Under the pieces are notes generated by a model. It worked only from the letters and a program-made list of their open reading frames with translations. It was not told the DNA's origin and searched no databases. From Verrucomicrobiota bacterium (lineage in GTDB: Bacteria; Verrucomicrobiota; Verrucomicrobiia; Limisphaerales; JACPZS01), in assembly GCA_016195385.1 (NCBI GenBank), contig JACPZS010000250.1, forward strand, positions 1 to 64,000: a stretch of 64,000 nucleotides of DNA, written 5' to 3'. Position 1 is the stretch's first letter; each line of letters begins with the position of its first letter. Made by a program: the position numbers and the translations under genes. This document shows, piece by piece, positions 35,933 through 44,804 of the stretch.

Positions 35933-37732
35933 TCACTCCGGCTTCTTCACCTTCACCTCGATGTAAAGGTCGCGGAGTTGCCGCGCAGTGACCTGACTCG
36001 GCGAGTCCGTCATCATGCAGGTGCCCTTCGCCGTCTTCGGGAAGGCAATCACGTCGCGGATGCTGGTGGTGCCGCAGAGGATGGCGCAGAGGCGATCGAA
36101 GCCGAGGGCGATACCGCCGTGCGGAGGCGCGCCATAGCGGAAGGCTTCGAGCATGTAGCCGAAGCGCAGCTTGGTTTCGTCCGGTGGAATCTGGAGCAGT
36201 TCCTCGAAGATGGTCTTCTGCACGTCGGGCTGGTGGATACGAATCGAGCCGCCGCCGAGTTCCACACCGTTGACCACGATGTCGTAGTGCTGGCCGCGGA
36301 CCTTCTTCGGATCGGTCTTGAGCAGCGGGATGTCTTCGGCCACGGGCGCGGTGAACGGATGGTGGCTTGAATACCAGCGGTTCTGTTCGCGATCGAAACC
36401 GAGCAACGGGAATTCGATCACCCACAGGAAATTGAACTGCTTCGGGTCAATTGTGAGCTTGCCCTGCGTCTTGAGCACGTCGGCGCAGTAGAGGCGAATC
36501 TTGCCGAGGATTTCGCAGGCATTCAGCCATTGGTCGGCGGCGAAGAGAATCAGGTCGCCCTCCTCGATGGCGAGCTTGGTCTTGAGCGCTGTCTTCTCGG
36601 CCTCGCTGAAGAATTTCACGATGGGCGATTTCCATTCCCCATTCTCGACCTTGATGTAGGCGAGCCCTTTCGCGCCGAAGCTCTTGGCGTATTCGGTCAT
36701 CGTCTCGATCTGGCCCTGCGTCGCGCCGGCCATGCCTTTGGCGTTCATCGCCTTCACCACGCCGCCGCTGGCGATGGCGCCGGAGAACACCTTGAAGGTG
36801 CTCGCGCGAAAATCTTCCGTGAAGTCCACCAGTTCCATGCCGAAGCGCGTGTCGGGCTTGTCGATGCCCCAGCGGTTCAGCGCCTCCTGGAAGCTCACGC
36901 GCTTGAACGGCGTCGGGATGTCGATGTTCAGCGCGGTTTTCCAGACGCGCTTCAACAAGCCTTCGATGAGCGCGTAAATGTCTTCGCGGTCGATGAAGCT
37001 CATCTCAACGTCGATCTGCGTGAACTCGAGCTGGCGATCGGCGCGCTGATCTTCATCGCGGAAGCAGCGGGCGAGCTGGTAGTAACGCTCCACGCCGCTG
37101 ACCATAAGAATCTGTTTGAACTGTTGCGGCGATTGCGGCAGCGCGTAGAACGTGCCGGGGTCGCGATGGTTCGGAACGAGGAACTCGCGCGCGCCTTCCG
37201 GCGTGGACTTGAAGAGAATCGGCGTCTCGACTTCGAGGAAGCCCTGCTCATCCATGAAGCTGCGCGTGGCAATGGCGACCTTCGAGCGGAGGCGCAGGTT
37301 GTGCGTCATCTCCGGCCGGCGCAAATCCAGGAAGCGATATTTCAACCGCGTCTCTTCGTTCACCTTCGCAGCCGCCTCGGGATCGTCGATCTGGAACGGC
37401 AGTGGATCGGCGTGGTTCAACACCAGGAGTTCCTTCACCAACACTTCGACCTGGCCAGTGGCGATCTTGTCGTTGTTCGTGCCCGCCGGACGCTGGCGCA
37501 CTTTGCCCGTGACTTCGATGACCGACTCGGCATGTAGCTTGGTGGCGGTGTCGAAGACTTCTTTCGAGAGATCCGCAGGGTCGAACACCGTCTGCATGCG
37601 CCCCTCGCGGTCGCGCAGGTCGATGAAGAGAACGCCGCCCAAATCGCGACGAGAATGGACCCAGCCGGTCAAAGTGACAGTCTGCCCGGCGTGTTCAGGC
37701 CGGAGCGCGTTGCAATGGTGCGTGCGTTTCAT
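35933..37732 (-). CDS. aspS: Aspartate--tRNA ligase
   Basis: A 599-residue class II synthetase that charges tRNA-Asp. The OB anticodon domain starts GWVHSRRDLGGVLFIDLRDR; class motifs are near 141-175 (RSFMDEQGFLEVETPIL), 220-240 (LARCFRDEDQRADRQLEF) and the C-terminal GGIALGFDRL. The bacterial GAD insertion is present between motifs 2 and 3. ATG 37732 is chosen over TTG 37741. A partial second copy of its 3' end lies downstream beyond the toxin-antitoxin pair. Confidence 0.97.
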   Translation of the reverse strand: MKRTHHCNALRPEHAGQTVTLTGWVHSRRDLGGVLFIDLRDREGRMQTVFDPADLSKEVFDTATKLHAESVIEVTGKVRQRPAGTNNDKIATGQVEVLVKELLVLNHADPLPFQIDDPEAAAKVNEETRLKYRFLDLRRPEMTHNLRLRSKVAIATRSFMDEQGFLEVETPILFKSTPEGAREFLVPNHRDPGTFYALPQSPQQFKQILMVSGVERYYQLARCFRDEDQRADRQLEFTQIDVEMSFIDREDIYALIEGLLKRVWKTALNIDIPTPFKRVSFQEALNRWGIDKPDTRFGMELVDFTEDFRASTFKVFSGAIASGGVVKAMNAKGMAGATQGQIETMTEYAKSFGAKGLAYIKVENGEWKSPIVKFFSEAEKTALKTKLAIEEGDLILFAADQWLNACEILGKIRLYCADVLKTQGKLTIDPKQFNFLWVIEFPLLGFDREQNRWYSSHHPFTAPVAEDIPLLKTDPKKVRGQHYDIVVNGVELGGGSIRIHQPDVQKTIFEELLQIPPDETKLRFGYMLEAFRYGAPPHGGIALGFDRLCAILCGTTSIRDVIAFPKTAKGTCMMTDSPSQVTARQLRDLYIEVKVKKPE

Positions 37733-37746
37733 TTGTTCCAACTAAC

Positions 37747-37770
37747 GATACTATCCAAATGAGTAGTATC
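37747..37770 (-). promoter_or_regulatory. Hairpin in the aspS leader
   Basis: A perfect seven-base inverted repeat, GATACTA and TAGTATC, spaced by ten bases, lies 15 bases upstream of the aspS ATG. It may shape the mRNA leader or be a protein-binding palindrome; nothing else supports either reading. Confidence 0.3.
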
Positions 37771-37918
37771 AGGAGCGCGGATGTTGGCGAGGTTTGATCT
37801 CAATTCAAAGCGAAAATTCTAGCAACGAAGACCGCGATTTGCTGGCGGCGATAATTGCGTGGTCAGTCTTGCGTGAAAGGTGGTCACTCGTTAATTGTCT
37901 CGCCGAGCGAAATAAATT

Positions 37919-40039
37919 ATGTGCGCCGCGAAACGAAAATCCAAGTCCGAGCAACCAGAATTACCGCTGGCTGCTCCGGCCACTTTGCCGACCGACGCCG
38001 CTAAACCCACGCCCGCCGGCAACGGCAACGGTGTCAGCCACGTCGTTGCTGAGAGCGTCGGGACGGAGATCGCGCACCGGCCGTTCGCGCCGGGCAAGAT
38101 CGAGCTGGCGTTGCATGGGCGTGTGAACACCGGCTTCATGCAGTACGCGTCGTACGTCATTCGCGACCGTGCGATTCCGGCGTTGACCGATGGACTCAAG
38201 CCCGTCCAGCGCCGCATCCTGTGGTCGCTGAATGAAAAGGACGACGGGCGTTTCATCAAAGTGGCGACGATCTCCGGCCATTGCGCGCAGTATCATCCGC
38301 ACGGCGAAGCGGCTATTGGCGACGCGCTGGTCGTGCTAACCAACAAGCGTTACCTCATCGAAGGGCAGGGGAACTTCGGCAACGTGTTCACCGGCGACCC
38401 GGCGGCGGCGGCGCGGTACATCGAGTGCCGGCTCACCGAACTGGCGCGCGCCGAGATTTTCAACGACGACCTGACCGAGTTTGTTCCCAGCTACGACGGC
38501 CGCAACCAGGAGCCGGTGGCGCTGCCGGCGAAGCTGCCGTTGCTGCTCATGCTCGGCACGGAGGGTATCGCCGTCGGCATGGCGTGCAAAATTCTGCCGC
38601 ACAATTTCCCCGAACTGCTCGCGGCGCAAATTGCGATTCTGAAAAAGGAATCGTTCAAATGCCTGCCGGATTTTCCGACAGGTGGTTTGATGGACGCCCG
38701 CGATTACGCCGACGGCAAGGGCAGCGTGAAAGTGCGCGCGAAGATCAAGGTCAAGGACGAATCGACGGTCGTGATCAAACAAATCCCGCCGACCACGACG
38801 ACGGATTCATTGATCGCGTCCATCGAGGACGCCACGCACAAAGGCAAGTTGAAGGTGAAGAGCGTGAACGATTTCACTTCGGAGGAAGTTGAGATCGAAG
38901 TGCGCGCGCCTGCCGGCGTCAGCGCCGAGAAGCTCGTCGATGCGCTCTACGCGTTCACTGAATGCGAGACGACGATTTCCAGCCGCATCATCGTCATCAA
39001 AAGCAACCGGCCGGTCGAGCTGACCGTCTCCGAAGTGCTGCGCGAGAACACGCAGCAGTTGGTGGAAATTCTCCAGCGCGAGTTGGAGTTGAAGGCCGTC
39101 AAGCTGGAGAACGAGCTGCATTACCGCACGCTGGAACGCATCTTCATCGAGGAGCGTATCTACAAAAAGATCGAGCAGTGCAAGTCGAACGACGCCGTGC
39201 TGACAGCGGTTCACGAGGGCTTCAAGCCGTTTCAGAAAGAACTCATCCGCGCGTTGTCCGCCGAGGATGTCGAGCGGCTGCTGCAAGTTCGCATCCGGCG
39301 CATTTCGCTCTTCGACATCCACCAGCACCGCGAGGAGATGGAGAAGACGAAGGCCGAACTCGCCGAGACGCGCAAACATCTCAAGAGCCTGACCAAATAC
39401 GTCATCGCGCATCTCGAAGCATTGCTTGAAAAATATGGCCCGCAATATCCGCGCCTGACCAAGTCAAGCCGCTACGACGAGGTCGATGCGAAGGAAGTGG
39501 CGTTCAAGGCCTTTAAGGTGGCTTACGATCGTGAGAGCGGTTACCTCGGCTACAAAGTTTCCAGCGATGAGTTCAAGGTCGATTGCACGAAGTTCGACAA
39601 ATTGCTGCTCGTCTTCAAGGACGGCCATTACAAGGTCGTCGAGCTGCCCGAAAAACTTTTCGTCGGTCCCGACTTGGTTTTCTGCGGCCTGCCGGAACGC
39701 GAGCGCGTGTTCACCTGCGCTTACACCGACCGCGACGCCAGCTACGTGAAACGCTTCACGTTTGGCGGCACGATCCTTAACAAGGAATACCGTTGCATCC
39801 CGGAGAAATCGAAAGTGTTGTTCTTCGAGCCGGACACACCGGCGGAACTCTTCATCCGCTACAAACCCGCGCCGCATCAAAAAGTTCACCAGCAGACGTG
39901 CAACCCGTCCGAGGTCGATGTGAAAAGCCCGAAGACGCGCGGACGGCAGATCTCGATCAAAGACATCGCGTCCATCACCAGCAAACCCACGCGCGGCTGG
40001 GATGAAAGTCTCCCGGCCAACCAGGTCGTGTTCGGGTGA
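37919..40039 (+). CDS. parC: DNA topoisomerase IV / gyrase subunit A-type protein (ParC-like)
   Basis: A 706-residue type IIA topoisomerase A subunit. MQYASYVIRDRAIPALTDGL and KPVQRRILWSL open the domain; the catalytic Tyr is Tyr167 in AARYIECRL; YHPHGEAAIGDALV is the helix that contacts quinolones. A coiled-coil zone follows at about 400-510, and the C-terminal part is short, unlike the six-bladed wrapping domain of true GyrA, so ParC is the better name. The first 45 residues are low-complexity. No parE is adjacent. Confidence 0.88.
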   Translation: MCAAKRKSKSEQPELPLAAPATLPTDAAKPTPAGNGNGVSHVVAESVGTEIAHRPFAPGKIELALHGRVNTGFMQYASYVIRDRAIPALTDGLKPVQRRILWSLNEKDDGRFIKVATISGHCAQYHPHGEAAIGDALVVLTNKRYLIEGQGNFGNVFTGDPAAAARYIECRLTELARAEIFNDDLTEFVPSYDGRNQEPVALPAKLPLLLMLGTEGIAVGMACKILPHNFPELLAAQIAILKKESFKCLPDFPTGGLMDARDYADGKGSVKVRAKIKVKDESTVVIKQIPPTTTTDSLIASIEDATHKGKLKVKSVNDFTSEEVEIEVRAPAGVSAEKLVDALYAFTECETTISSRIIVIKSNRPVELTVSEVLRENTQQLVEILQRELELKAVKLENELHYRTLERIFIEERIYKKIEQCKSNDAVLTAVHEGFKPFQKELIRALSAEDVERLLQVRIRRISLFDIHQHREEMEKTKAELAETRKHLKSLTKYVIAHLEALLEKYGPQYPRLTKSSRYDEVDAKEVAFKAFKVAYDRESGYLGYKVSSDEFKVDCTKFDKLLLVFKDGHYKVVELPEKLFVGPDLVFCGLPERERVFTCAYTDRDASYVKRFTFGGTILNKEYRCIPEKSKVLFFEPDTPAELFIRYKPAPHQKVHQQTCNPSEVDVKSPKTRGRQISIKDIASITSKPTRGWDESLPANQVVFG

Positions 40040-40274
40040 CCGCGCGTTGGCGCACGCAAATCGGCTTTTGTGCGGGCGCAAATGTGAGGCGTTCAAAAAA
40101 ACTGATTCGCGCGCGTTGGCGAGGCAAAACAAACTCGACAACCTGTCGGGAAATTAGTTCGCTCTGGGACAACGACAATAAAGCCGCAAATTTTGCGGTG
40201 CTAATCCTGGAAAATGAAACTAAAACCGCAAACCTTGCGGCTCACTTACTGTCAGGCGACTTCCACTCGTTCCC

Positions 40275-40650
40275 ATGAGTGACATCACTACGCCCTACCG
40301 GCATCACGAGTTCTTCACGCCGAAAGTCGCCCCGTTCGATACCGCAGGGCCTCTTCTTTGGTCCACTCTTGTAGGCATATTCTTGCACCCCATCATCGAG
40401 ACCGTCGATATGGTTTATTGGTTCTGCAATCACGGGGCAGACTTCCAGTTTTGCTTCGCGCATCGGGATTACAAAAAGATTGAGGAAGTGATCGAAGCGC
40501 AGAAGAAGGCCTTCCAAACGACCACTAAGGTTGCGCCGACAGACGGCGCAACAATCGGAACAGCCTTCCGAGGCCCTCGCTGGATAGCCCAAAAAAAGAT
40601 CGACGATGAATCAATTGCGGCGAAGAGATCCGAGTTGGTGTTGGCGTTAC
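40275..40650 (+). CDS. Unknown reading frame, uncertain
   Basis: From ATG 40275 a frame reads MSDITTPYRHHEFFTPKVAP with a hydrophobic patch (LLWSTLVGIFLHPIIETVDM) and KKIEEVIEAQKKAF. The open frame continues to 40745, but its end overlaps the transposase remnant in another frame, so the true gene, if any, was probably interrupted. I recognise no family. Confidence 0.35.
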
Positions 40651-40893
40651 GTTTCGACGAGTCACATCGAACGCCAGAATCTTACTATGCGGATGCAGAT
40701 GCGCCGGTTTACCCGACTGACCAACGCCTTCTCAAAGAAGCTTGAAAACCACGAAGCCGCGATTGCGCTGCACTACATGGTTTACAACTTCGCCCGCATT
40801 CACAAATCCTTGCGTGTCACGCCAGCGATGGAAGCCGGGATTACGGATCACGTCTGGACTTTGGAGGAAATAATTGATTTGGTTGGATTATGA
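40651..40893 (+). pseudogene. IS1-like transposase remnant (C-terminal part)
   Basis: The frame reads VSTSHIERQNLTMRMQMRRF, then TRLTNAFSKKLENHEAAIAL and YNFARIHKSLRVTPAMEAGI. This is the conserved C-terminal third of IS1-family DDE transposases. The first two thirds, with the other catalytic acids, are absent; the upstream sequence in all frames is unrelated. The remnant ends in a normal stop, which overlaps the next start in ATGA. Confidence 0.85.
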
Positions 40894-41258
40894 ACCCAAA
40901 AGAGCAGGAGTTTGAAATAGCAAAGGAACAAATTAAGGCGTTTCATGCGATTGAAACTTGGGGACTATCATTGTTCATCGCAGGGATCGGCTTAATCACA
41001 AGGCAATTATTTCAGTGGAATCTCGAAGGCCACTTGAGTTGTCAATGTTCAGGCATGGTGCCAACTTTGCTAGGAATCTACGGCTCCTTTGTTGTCTTCA
41101 ATGCAAACAAGCAAAACAGAGAAGTTCGCGCAAAATTTACAGATTCAGTTGACGATAAGATTGAGCTTCGCGCTCGGCCCGGCCCGCTCGCCAAGCTGCT
41201 TATTGCAATGCCGGTGGTTTTTGGAATTGCTTGCAGTTTTTTCCTGCTCCACGGTTAA
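40890..41258 (+). CDS. Small membrane protein of unknown function
   Basis: A 122-residue protein: charged start (NPKEQEFEIAKEQIKAFHAI), then hydrophobic helices near 25-40, 53-70 and 101-120. A Cys pair (SCQCSG) lies between the first two. It starts on the stop of the transposase remnant. Codon use looks more AT-rich than in the housekeeping genes around, so it may be acquired. No family recognised. Confidence 0.5.
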   Translation: MNPKEQEFEIAKEQIKAFHAIETWGLSLFIAGIGLITRQLFQWNLEGHLSCQCSGMVPTLLGIYGSFVVFNANKQNREVRAKFTDSVDDKIELRARPGPLAKLLIAMPVVFGIACSFFLLHG

Positions 41259-41498
41259 ACTGTACGACTACCGATTTTCGGTGCCGTTCGCTGCAATTTA
41301 TGACACCATATAGAACGCCGGCTAACGGCGGTGAGTGATTGAGTCTCGCTTGCCAAACCTTTCGCCGGAGTAAAAAGAGACTCTCCAAAAAGGCGTAGAG
41401 ATTAAGAAGAGAGACGCAGAGAGTCTGAAATCTGGTGCAAACCGTCTTCGACAAGCGGTGCACGGGTAGCAGTCATATTCTTTTATTACACCTTAAAT

Positions 41499-41888
41499 AT
41501 GGGATACGAAAATTGGCTTTGGCGGCTACGTGAGAATGGCAGAGAGACTGGTCCGTTTACTTATGGGGAGCTGCAACGTCGTTACGCAGTTCGGGAGATC
41601 GACGGAGATACAGAAGCTTGCCCCAAAAAACTGTTCGCCGGCTGGGCACGATTAAACTTCTTCTTTCCCGACTTTAAGGGAAAATCTCCATCGACTCTTG
41701 GTGCCAGCGAGTTTTCAGAACCAAGCGATCAGTCCACCACGACAGAGCGTTTATTACAGACTGTAATTGCAAACCAGCAGGAGCAAATTCGACTTCTCAG
41801 TGCAATCCGTTGGGGTATTGTAGGTTTTGCCATTTGGTTTATCATTCAGTTTTGGATTTTACCGATGGTATTGGCGTCTTTCCGGTAA
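41499..41888 (+). CDS. GYF_2-like domain membrane-anchored protein
   Basis: A 129-residue protein. Residues 5-55 (WLWRLRENGRETGPFTYGEL... FAGWARL) resemble the GYF_2 domain, a small module that binds proline-rich peptides or membrane partners. A Ser/Thr-rich linker and a single C-terminal helix (WGIVGFAIWFIIQFWILPMV) follow, so it would be tail-anchored. No clear neighbours; it sits in the accessory patch. Confidence 0.6.
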   Translation: MGYENWLWRLRENGRETGPFTYGELQRRYAVREIDGDTEACPKKLFAGWARLNFFFPDFKGKSPSTLGASEFSEPSDQSTTTERLLQTVIANQQEQIRLLSAIRWGIVGFAIWFIIQFWILPMVLASFR

Positions 41889-42186
41889 GTCACACGACAA
41901 AAATAAAAAATCATAGGAAGCTAATGATTCCGACCACGCTAACCATGCGCGAGGCTGTGTGAAAACGGTTCTGTGTTTTGAAGATGCAGTGGTGATCTGC
42001 GTTCCGCGCTGAGTTTTTGTTTCGTGTCCCGGAGTTCCCGGATTGTCTTTCGATGTTGGCGCGCCATTTTGCCGGTTGACACTCGCGACGGCTGAACTCT
42101 ACTCTCGCCGCCTTGACGGATGGCCGGTGACGGCAATGAATGCCGCGTTCCAGGCCCCCTCGTCGGCGAAAGGAAGTGAAAGCGTT

Positions 42187-42384
42187 TTGACCGAAATCAA
42201 ACTGAAAAAAGGCGAGCCTGTGGAAAAAGCTCTGCGGCGATTGAAGAAAAAAATCGACCGCGAAGGCACGCTGCGGATTGTGCGCGACCATCGGCATTAT
42301 GAAAAGCCGAGTGTCAAGAAACGGCGCAAGATGAAAGTGGCCCGTTTCTCGGCCATGCTCGCGGCCCGTTACGCCGACATGTAA
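42187..42384 (+). CDS. rpsU: Ribosomal protein bS21
   Basis: The 65-residue product (M)TEIKLKKGEPVEKALRRLKK, then HYEKPSVKKRRKMKVARF, is a clear S21, part of the small ribosomal subunit near the mRNA exit and anti-Shine-Dalgarno region. The start is TTG at 42187, supported by AGGAAG ten bases upstream and by the normal protein length; an ATG at 42136 would add 17 unlike residues. A strong terminator follows. Confidence 0.93.
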   Translation: MTEIKLKKGEPVEKALRRLKKKIDREGTLRIVRDHRHYEKPSVKKRRKMKVARFSAMLAARYADM

Positions 42385-42400
42385 GGGTTTGAGTTTTCCC

Positions 42401-42448
42401 GGGCCGGGTGCGGTCACTTATCGAAACGCACTCGGCCCTTTTCGTTTT
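42401..42448 (+). terminator. Intrinsic terminator after rpsU
   Basis: GGGCCGGGTGCG (42401-42412) pairs with CGCACTCGGCCC (42427-42438) over twelve positions with one G-U pair, and TTTTCGTTTT follows. It ends at the base before the ATG of the next gene (42449), so that gene must either be transcribed through it or start from a promoter inside the leader. Confidence 0.85.
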
Positions 42449-43363
42449 ATGTATTCACTTTCGACTTGTTGGAATTCCAGCCGCCATACCGATGGCCGCG
42501 CGATGCTCCGCGAGATTCGCGACTTGGGCTTTGAATACGCCGAGTTGAGCCACGGCATCCGCATCAGCCTGCTCCCCGGAATCTTTGACGCCGTGGACGC
42601 CGGCGAGATCAAAATCTCGACGCTGCATAATTTCTGCCCGCTGCCGATGGGCATCACGCACGCCGCGCCGAACATTTTCAAATTCACTTCCTTCGACCAG
42701 CGCGAGCGCGCCAACGCGTTGCGCTACTCGCTCAAGACCATCGAAACCGCCGCGCGCCTCAAAGCCCGTCTGGTCGTGCTCCACATGGGGGCCATCGACA
42801 TGAAGGACTACACGGATCGCCTGATCGAAATGGTCGAAAGCGGGCAAAAAGGCACGCCGAAGTACGAGAAGCTGTGCGAGGAAGCCAACGCCAAACGCGA
42901 AGCGAAAAAAGAACGCCACGTCGAACTGGCCAACGACATGTTGCGGCAGTTGATCGAAGCGGCCGAGCCGGCGGGCATCCAACTCGGCATCGAGAATCGC
43001 GAGGCGCTGGAAGAAATTCCGCTCGAAAGCGATTTCCATTTCTTCTTCAAAGATTTTCCCGGGCCAACCGTCGCCTACTGGCACGACACTGGTCACGGAC
43101 AGATCAAAGAGAACCTCGGCTTCATTCATCACGCGATGCACGTGGAGTCGTTGGCGGATCGCCTGTTCGGCTTTCACATTCACGATGTGCAATTTCCAGG
43201 ACGCGATCATTGCCCGCCGGGTTCGGGCACGATTGATTTCGCGGCGCTCAAGCCGTTCGTGAAACCGGACCACATCAAAGTCATCGAGTTAAGTCCGGGT
43301 GTGGAAGTGGACGATCTCAAACGCGGCGTCGCGCACATCAAATCGATCTGGGGCGAGGTGTGA
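42449..43363 (+). CDS. Sugar phosphate isomerase/epimerase family protein
   Basis: A 304-residue TIM-barrel of the xylose-isomerase-like group. Blocks are REIRDLGFEYAELSHGIR, ARLVVLHMGAIDM, IQLGIENREAL, VAYWHDTGHGQIK and LFGFHIHDVQF, with Glu, Asp, His and His positions that bind a divalent metal. The exact sugar is not evident. ATG 42449 begins right after the rpsU terminator. The stop overlaps the next gene in GTGA, so the two are coupled. Confidence 0.88.
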   Translation: MYSLSTCWNSSRHTDGRAMLREIRDLGFEYAELSHGIRISLLPGIFDAVDAGEIKISTLHNFCPLPMGITHAAPNIFKFTSFDQRERANALRYSLKTIETAARLKARLVVLHMGAIDMKDYTDRLIEMVESGQKGTPKYEKLCEEANAKREAKKERHVELANDMLRQLIEAAEPAGIQLGIENREALEEIPLESDFHFFFKDFPGPTVAYWHDTGHGQIKENLGFIHHAMHVESLADRLFGFHIHDVQFPGRDHCPPGSGTIDFAALKPFVKPDHIKVIELSPGVEVDDLKRGVAHIKSIWGEV

Positions 43364-44472
43364 AAGGCGGGCAAAAACTCTGGAGCAGCACCTGGCGGCT
43401 GGCGGTATGCGGGGCGCTGATGCTTTGGATTCTTCACGCGATTTTCGTCAAGGAAGGCCGGCTCGCCCTCGCGCGCGATGGCCAGGCGTGGGACGCGCTT
43501 GCGCGTGCAGAGCAATGGCAGGCCGCTTGGCATCACGGCCCGCGTGAATTGTGGCGCGTGCTTTGCCTCATCGATCCCTGGGCTGGATTGCTCTCCGTTA
43601 TTTTCATGGGGTTGACGATTCTGCTCGGCGTCCTGCGTTGGCGGATGGTGCTGCGCGTCCAAGGCCTGGAACTTCCCTTCACTCGCGCCGCCGAAATTTC
43701 CCTCGTCGCGCATTTCTTCAATTCCTTTCTGCTCGGTTCGACCGGCGGTGATTTGCTCAAGGCCTACTACGCCGCGAGAGAGACGCATCACAAAAAAACC
43801 GAGGCGGTCGTCACCGTGTTCGTGGATCGCTTGCTGGGACTTTTTGCGATGCTGTTGTTCGCGTGTCTGATGATGCCGCTGAATTTCGCGCTCCTCTCGG
43901 ACCACGGCAAACTGCGACTGCTGTCGTTGCTAATCGTCGCGATGATGATCGGGTGCGGCGTGGTGCTGGGAATTTCGCTCTGGGGCGGTGTCTCGCGTCA
44001 ATGGCCGGCGGCGCGCGAATGGCTGCGGCGTTTTCCCAAAGCCGAAGTCCTGGAGCGCTCGCTCGAATCTTGTCGGCGCTTTGGCCGGGAATGGAATTTT
44101 CTCTTCTCGTCGCTGGCGCTCTCAATGGCGCTGAACGTCGTGTGCGTGCTCCAATTCATCGCGCTGGCGTGGGGACTCGGACTGCAAATCTCGCCGACCG
44201 TGCTGTTCGTGATCGTGCCGATTGTGATCTGCATCTCGGCGTTGCCGATCACGCCGAGCGGACTGGGCGTGCGCGAAAACCTTTACGTGATCATGCTCGC
44301 CGCACCGGCGATCAACATCGCGGCGACGCAAGCGCTGTCGCTTTCGCTGCTCGCGTACGCGGGCAGCTTGTTTTGGAGTCTGGTCGGCGGCGTGCTTTAC
44401 GTGTGTTTGAAGGAAACACAACATCTGGCCGAAGTGACGGAAGCAAACGAACGGACGGAAGTTGGAAGCTGA
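43360..44472 (+). CDS. Lysylphosphatidylglycerol synthase-type transmembrane protein
   Basis: A 370-residue integral membrane protein with about eight helices, of the LPG_synthase_TM (UPF0104) family. FNSFLLGSTGGDLLKAYYA and VVTVFVDRLLGLFAM are its conserved motifs, and LPITPSGLGVRENLYVIML the third. Related proteins flip lipids or belong to lysyl-lipid synthases; this one lacks the cytosolic transferase domain. The GTG start overlaps the preceding stop by four bases. Confidence 0.88.
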   Translation: MKGGQKLWSSTWRLAVCGALMLWILHAIFVKEGRLALARDGQAWDALARAEQWQAAWHHGPRELWRVLCLIDPWAGLLSVIFMGLTILLGVLRWRMVLRVQGLELPFTRAAEISLVAHFFNSFLLGSTGGDLLKAYYAARETHHKKTEAVVTVFVDRLLGLFAMLLFACLMMPLNFALLSDHGKLRLLSLLIVAMMIGCGVVLGISLWGGVSRQWPAAREWLRRFPKAEVLERSLESCRRFGREWNFLFSSLALSMALNVVCVLQFIALAWGLGLQISPTVLFVIVPIVICISALPITPSGLGVRENLYVIMLAAPAINIAATQALSLSLLAYAGSLFWSLVGGVLYVCLKETQHLAEVTEANERTEVGS

Positions 44473-44505
44473 AACGTCGCTGCGGGGCGCAATGAAGTGA
44501 CTCGA

Positions 44506-44528
44506 ACCTCCGATGCGTTATCGGAGGT
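44506..44528. terminator. Hairpin between convergent genes
   Basis: ACCTCCGAT pairs perfectly with ATCGGAGGT around a five-base loop. It lies between the end of the membrane protein gene (plus) and the end of the small Lys-rich gene (minus), where a two-way terminator would be expected, but neither side has a T-run. Confidence 0.4.
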
Positions 44529-44541
44529 CCGGAGTCGTCGT

Positions 44542-44658
44542 TTACTTCTTTTTGGAAGCTGCCGATTTTGCGACTGCCGCCGGCTTCTTTTTTTGCGCGG
44601 CTTTGGCGCTGCTCTGGGTTGCTTTCTTCTTCACTGACTTCGGGGACTTGTCGCCCAT
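44542..44658 (-). CDS. Tiny Lys/Ala-rich protein (38 residues)
   Basis: On the minus strand ATG 44658 opens MGDKSPKSVKKKATQSSAKA, then KKKPAAVAKSAASKKK, then TAA. The composition is Lys, Ala and Ser with a DKSPKS start. I recall small proteins with the same MGDKSPKS start in other bacteria; their role is unknown, though a nucleic-acid or ribosome contact is plausible from the charge. It is too short for usual gene finders. Confidence 0.65.
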   Translation of the reverse strand: MGDKSPKSVKKKATQSSAKAAQKKKPAAVAKSAASKKK

Positions 44659-44804
44659 AATGTTTTGACCTTTATTTGTTTCGTTGACTCGTCCGCAGCA
44701 TGATTCGTTTCGCTGTGGACTTTGAGACTATAGAGGCAAGTCGCCAGCGAAGTAAACAAAAGACGCTTGCGATCCGCTCCGTCGCAAACTGGCTTCCTCG
44801 AGAA

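Noticed and set aside
41378-41426. Perfect eight-base inverted repeat AGACTCTC/GAGAGTCT
   Set aside because: The 33-base loop, purine-rich flanks and absence of a T-run make chance more likely than a functional hairpin.
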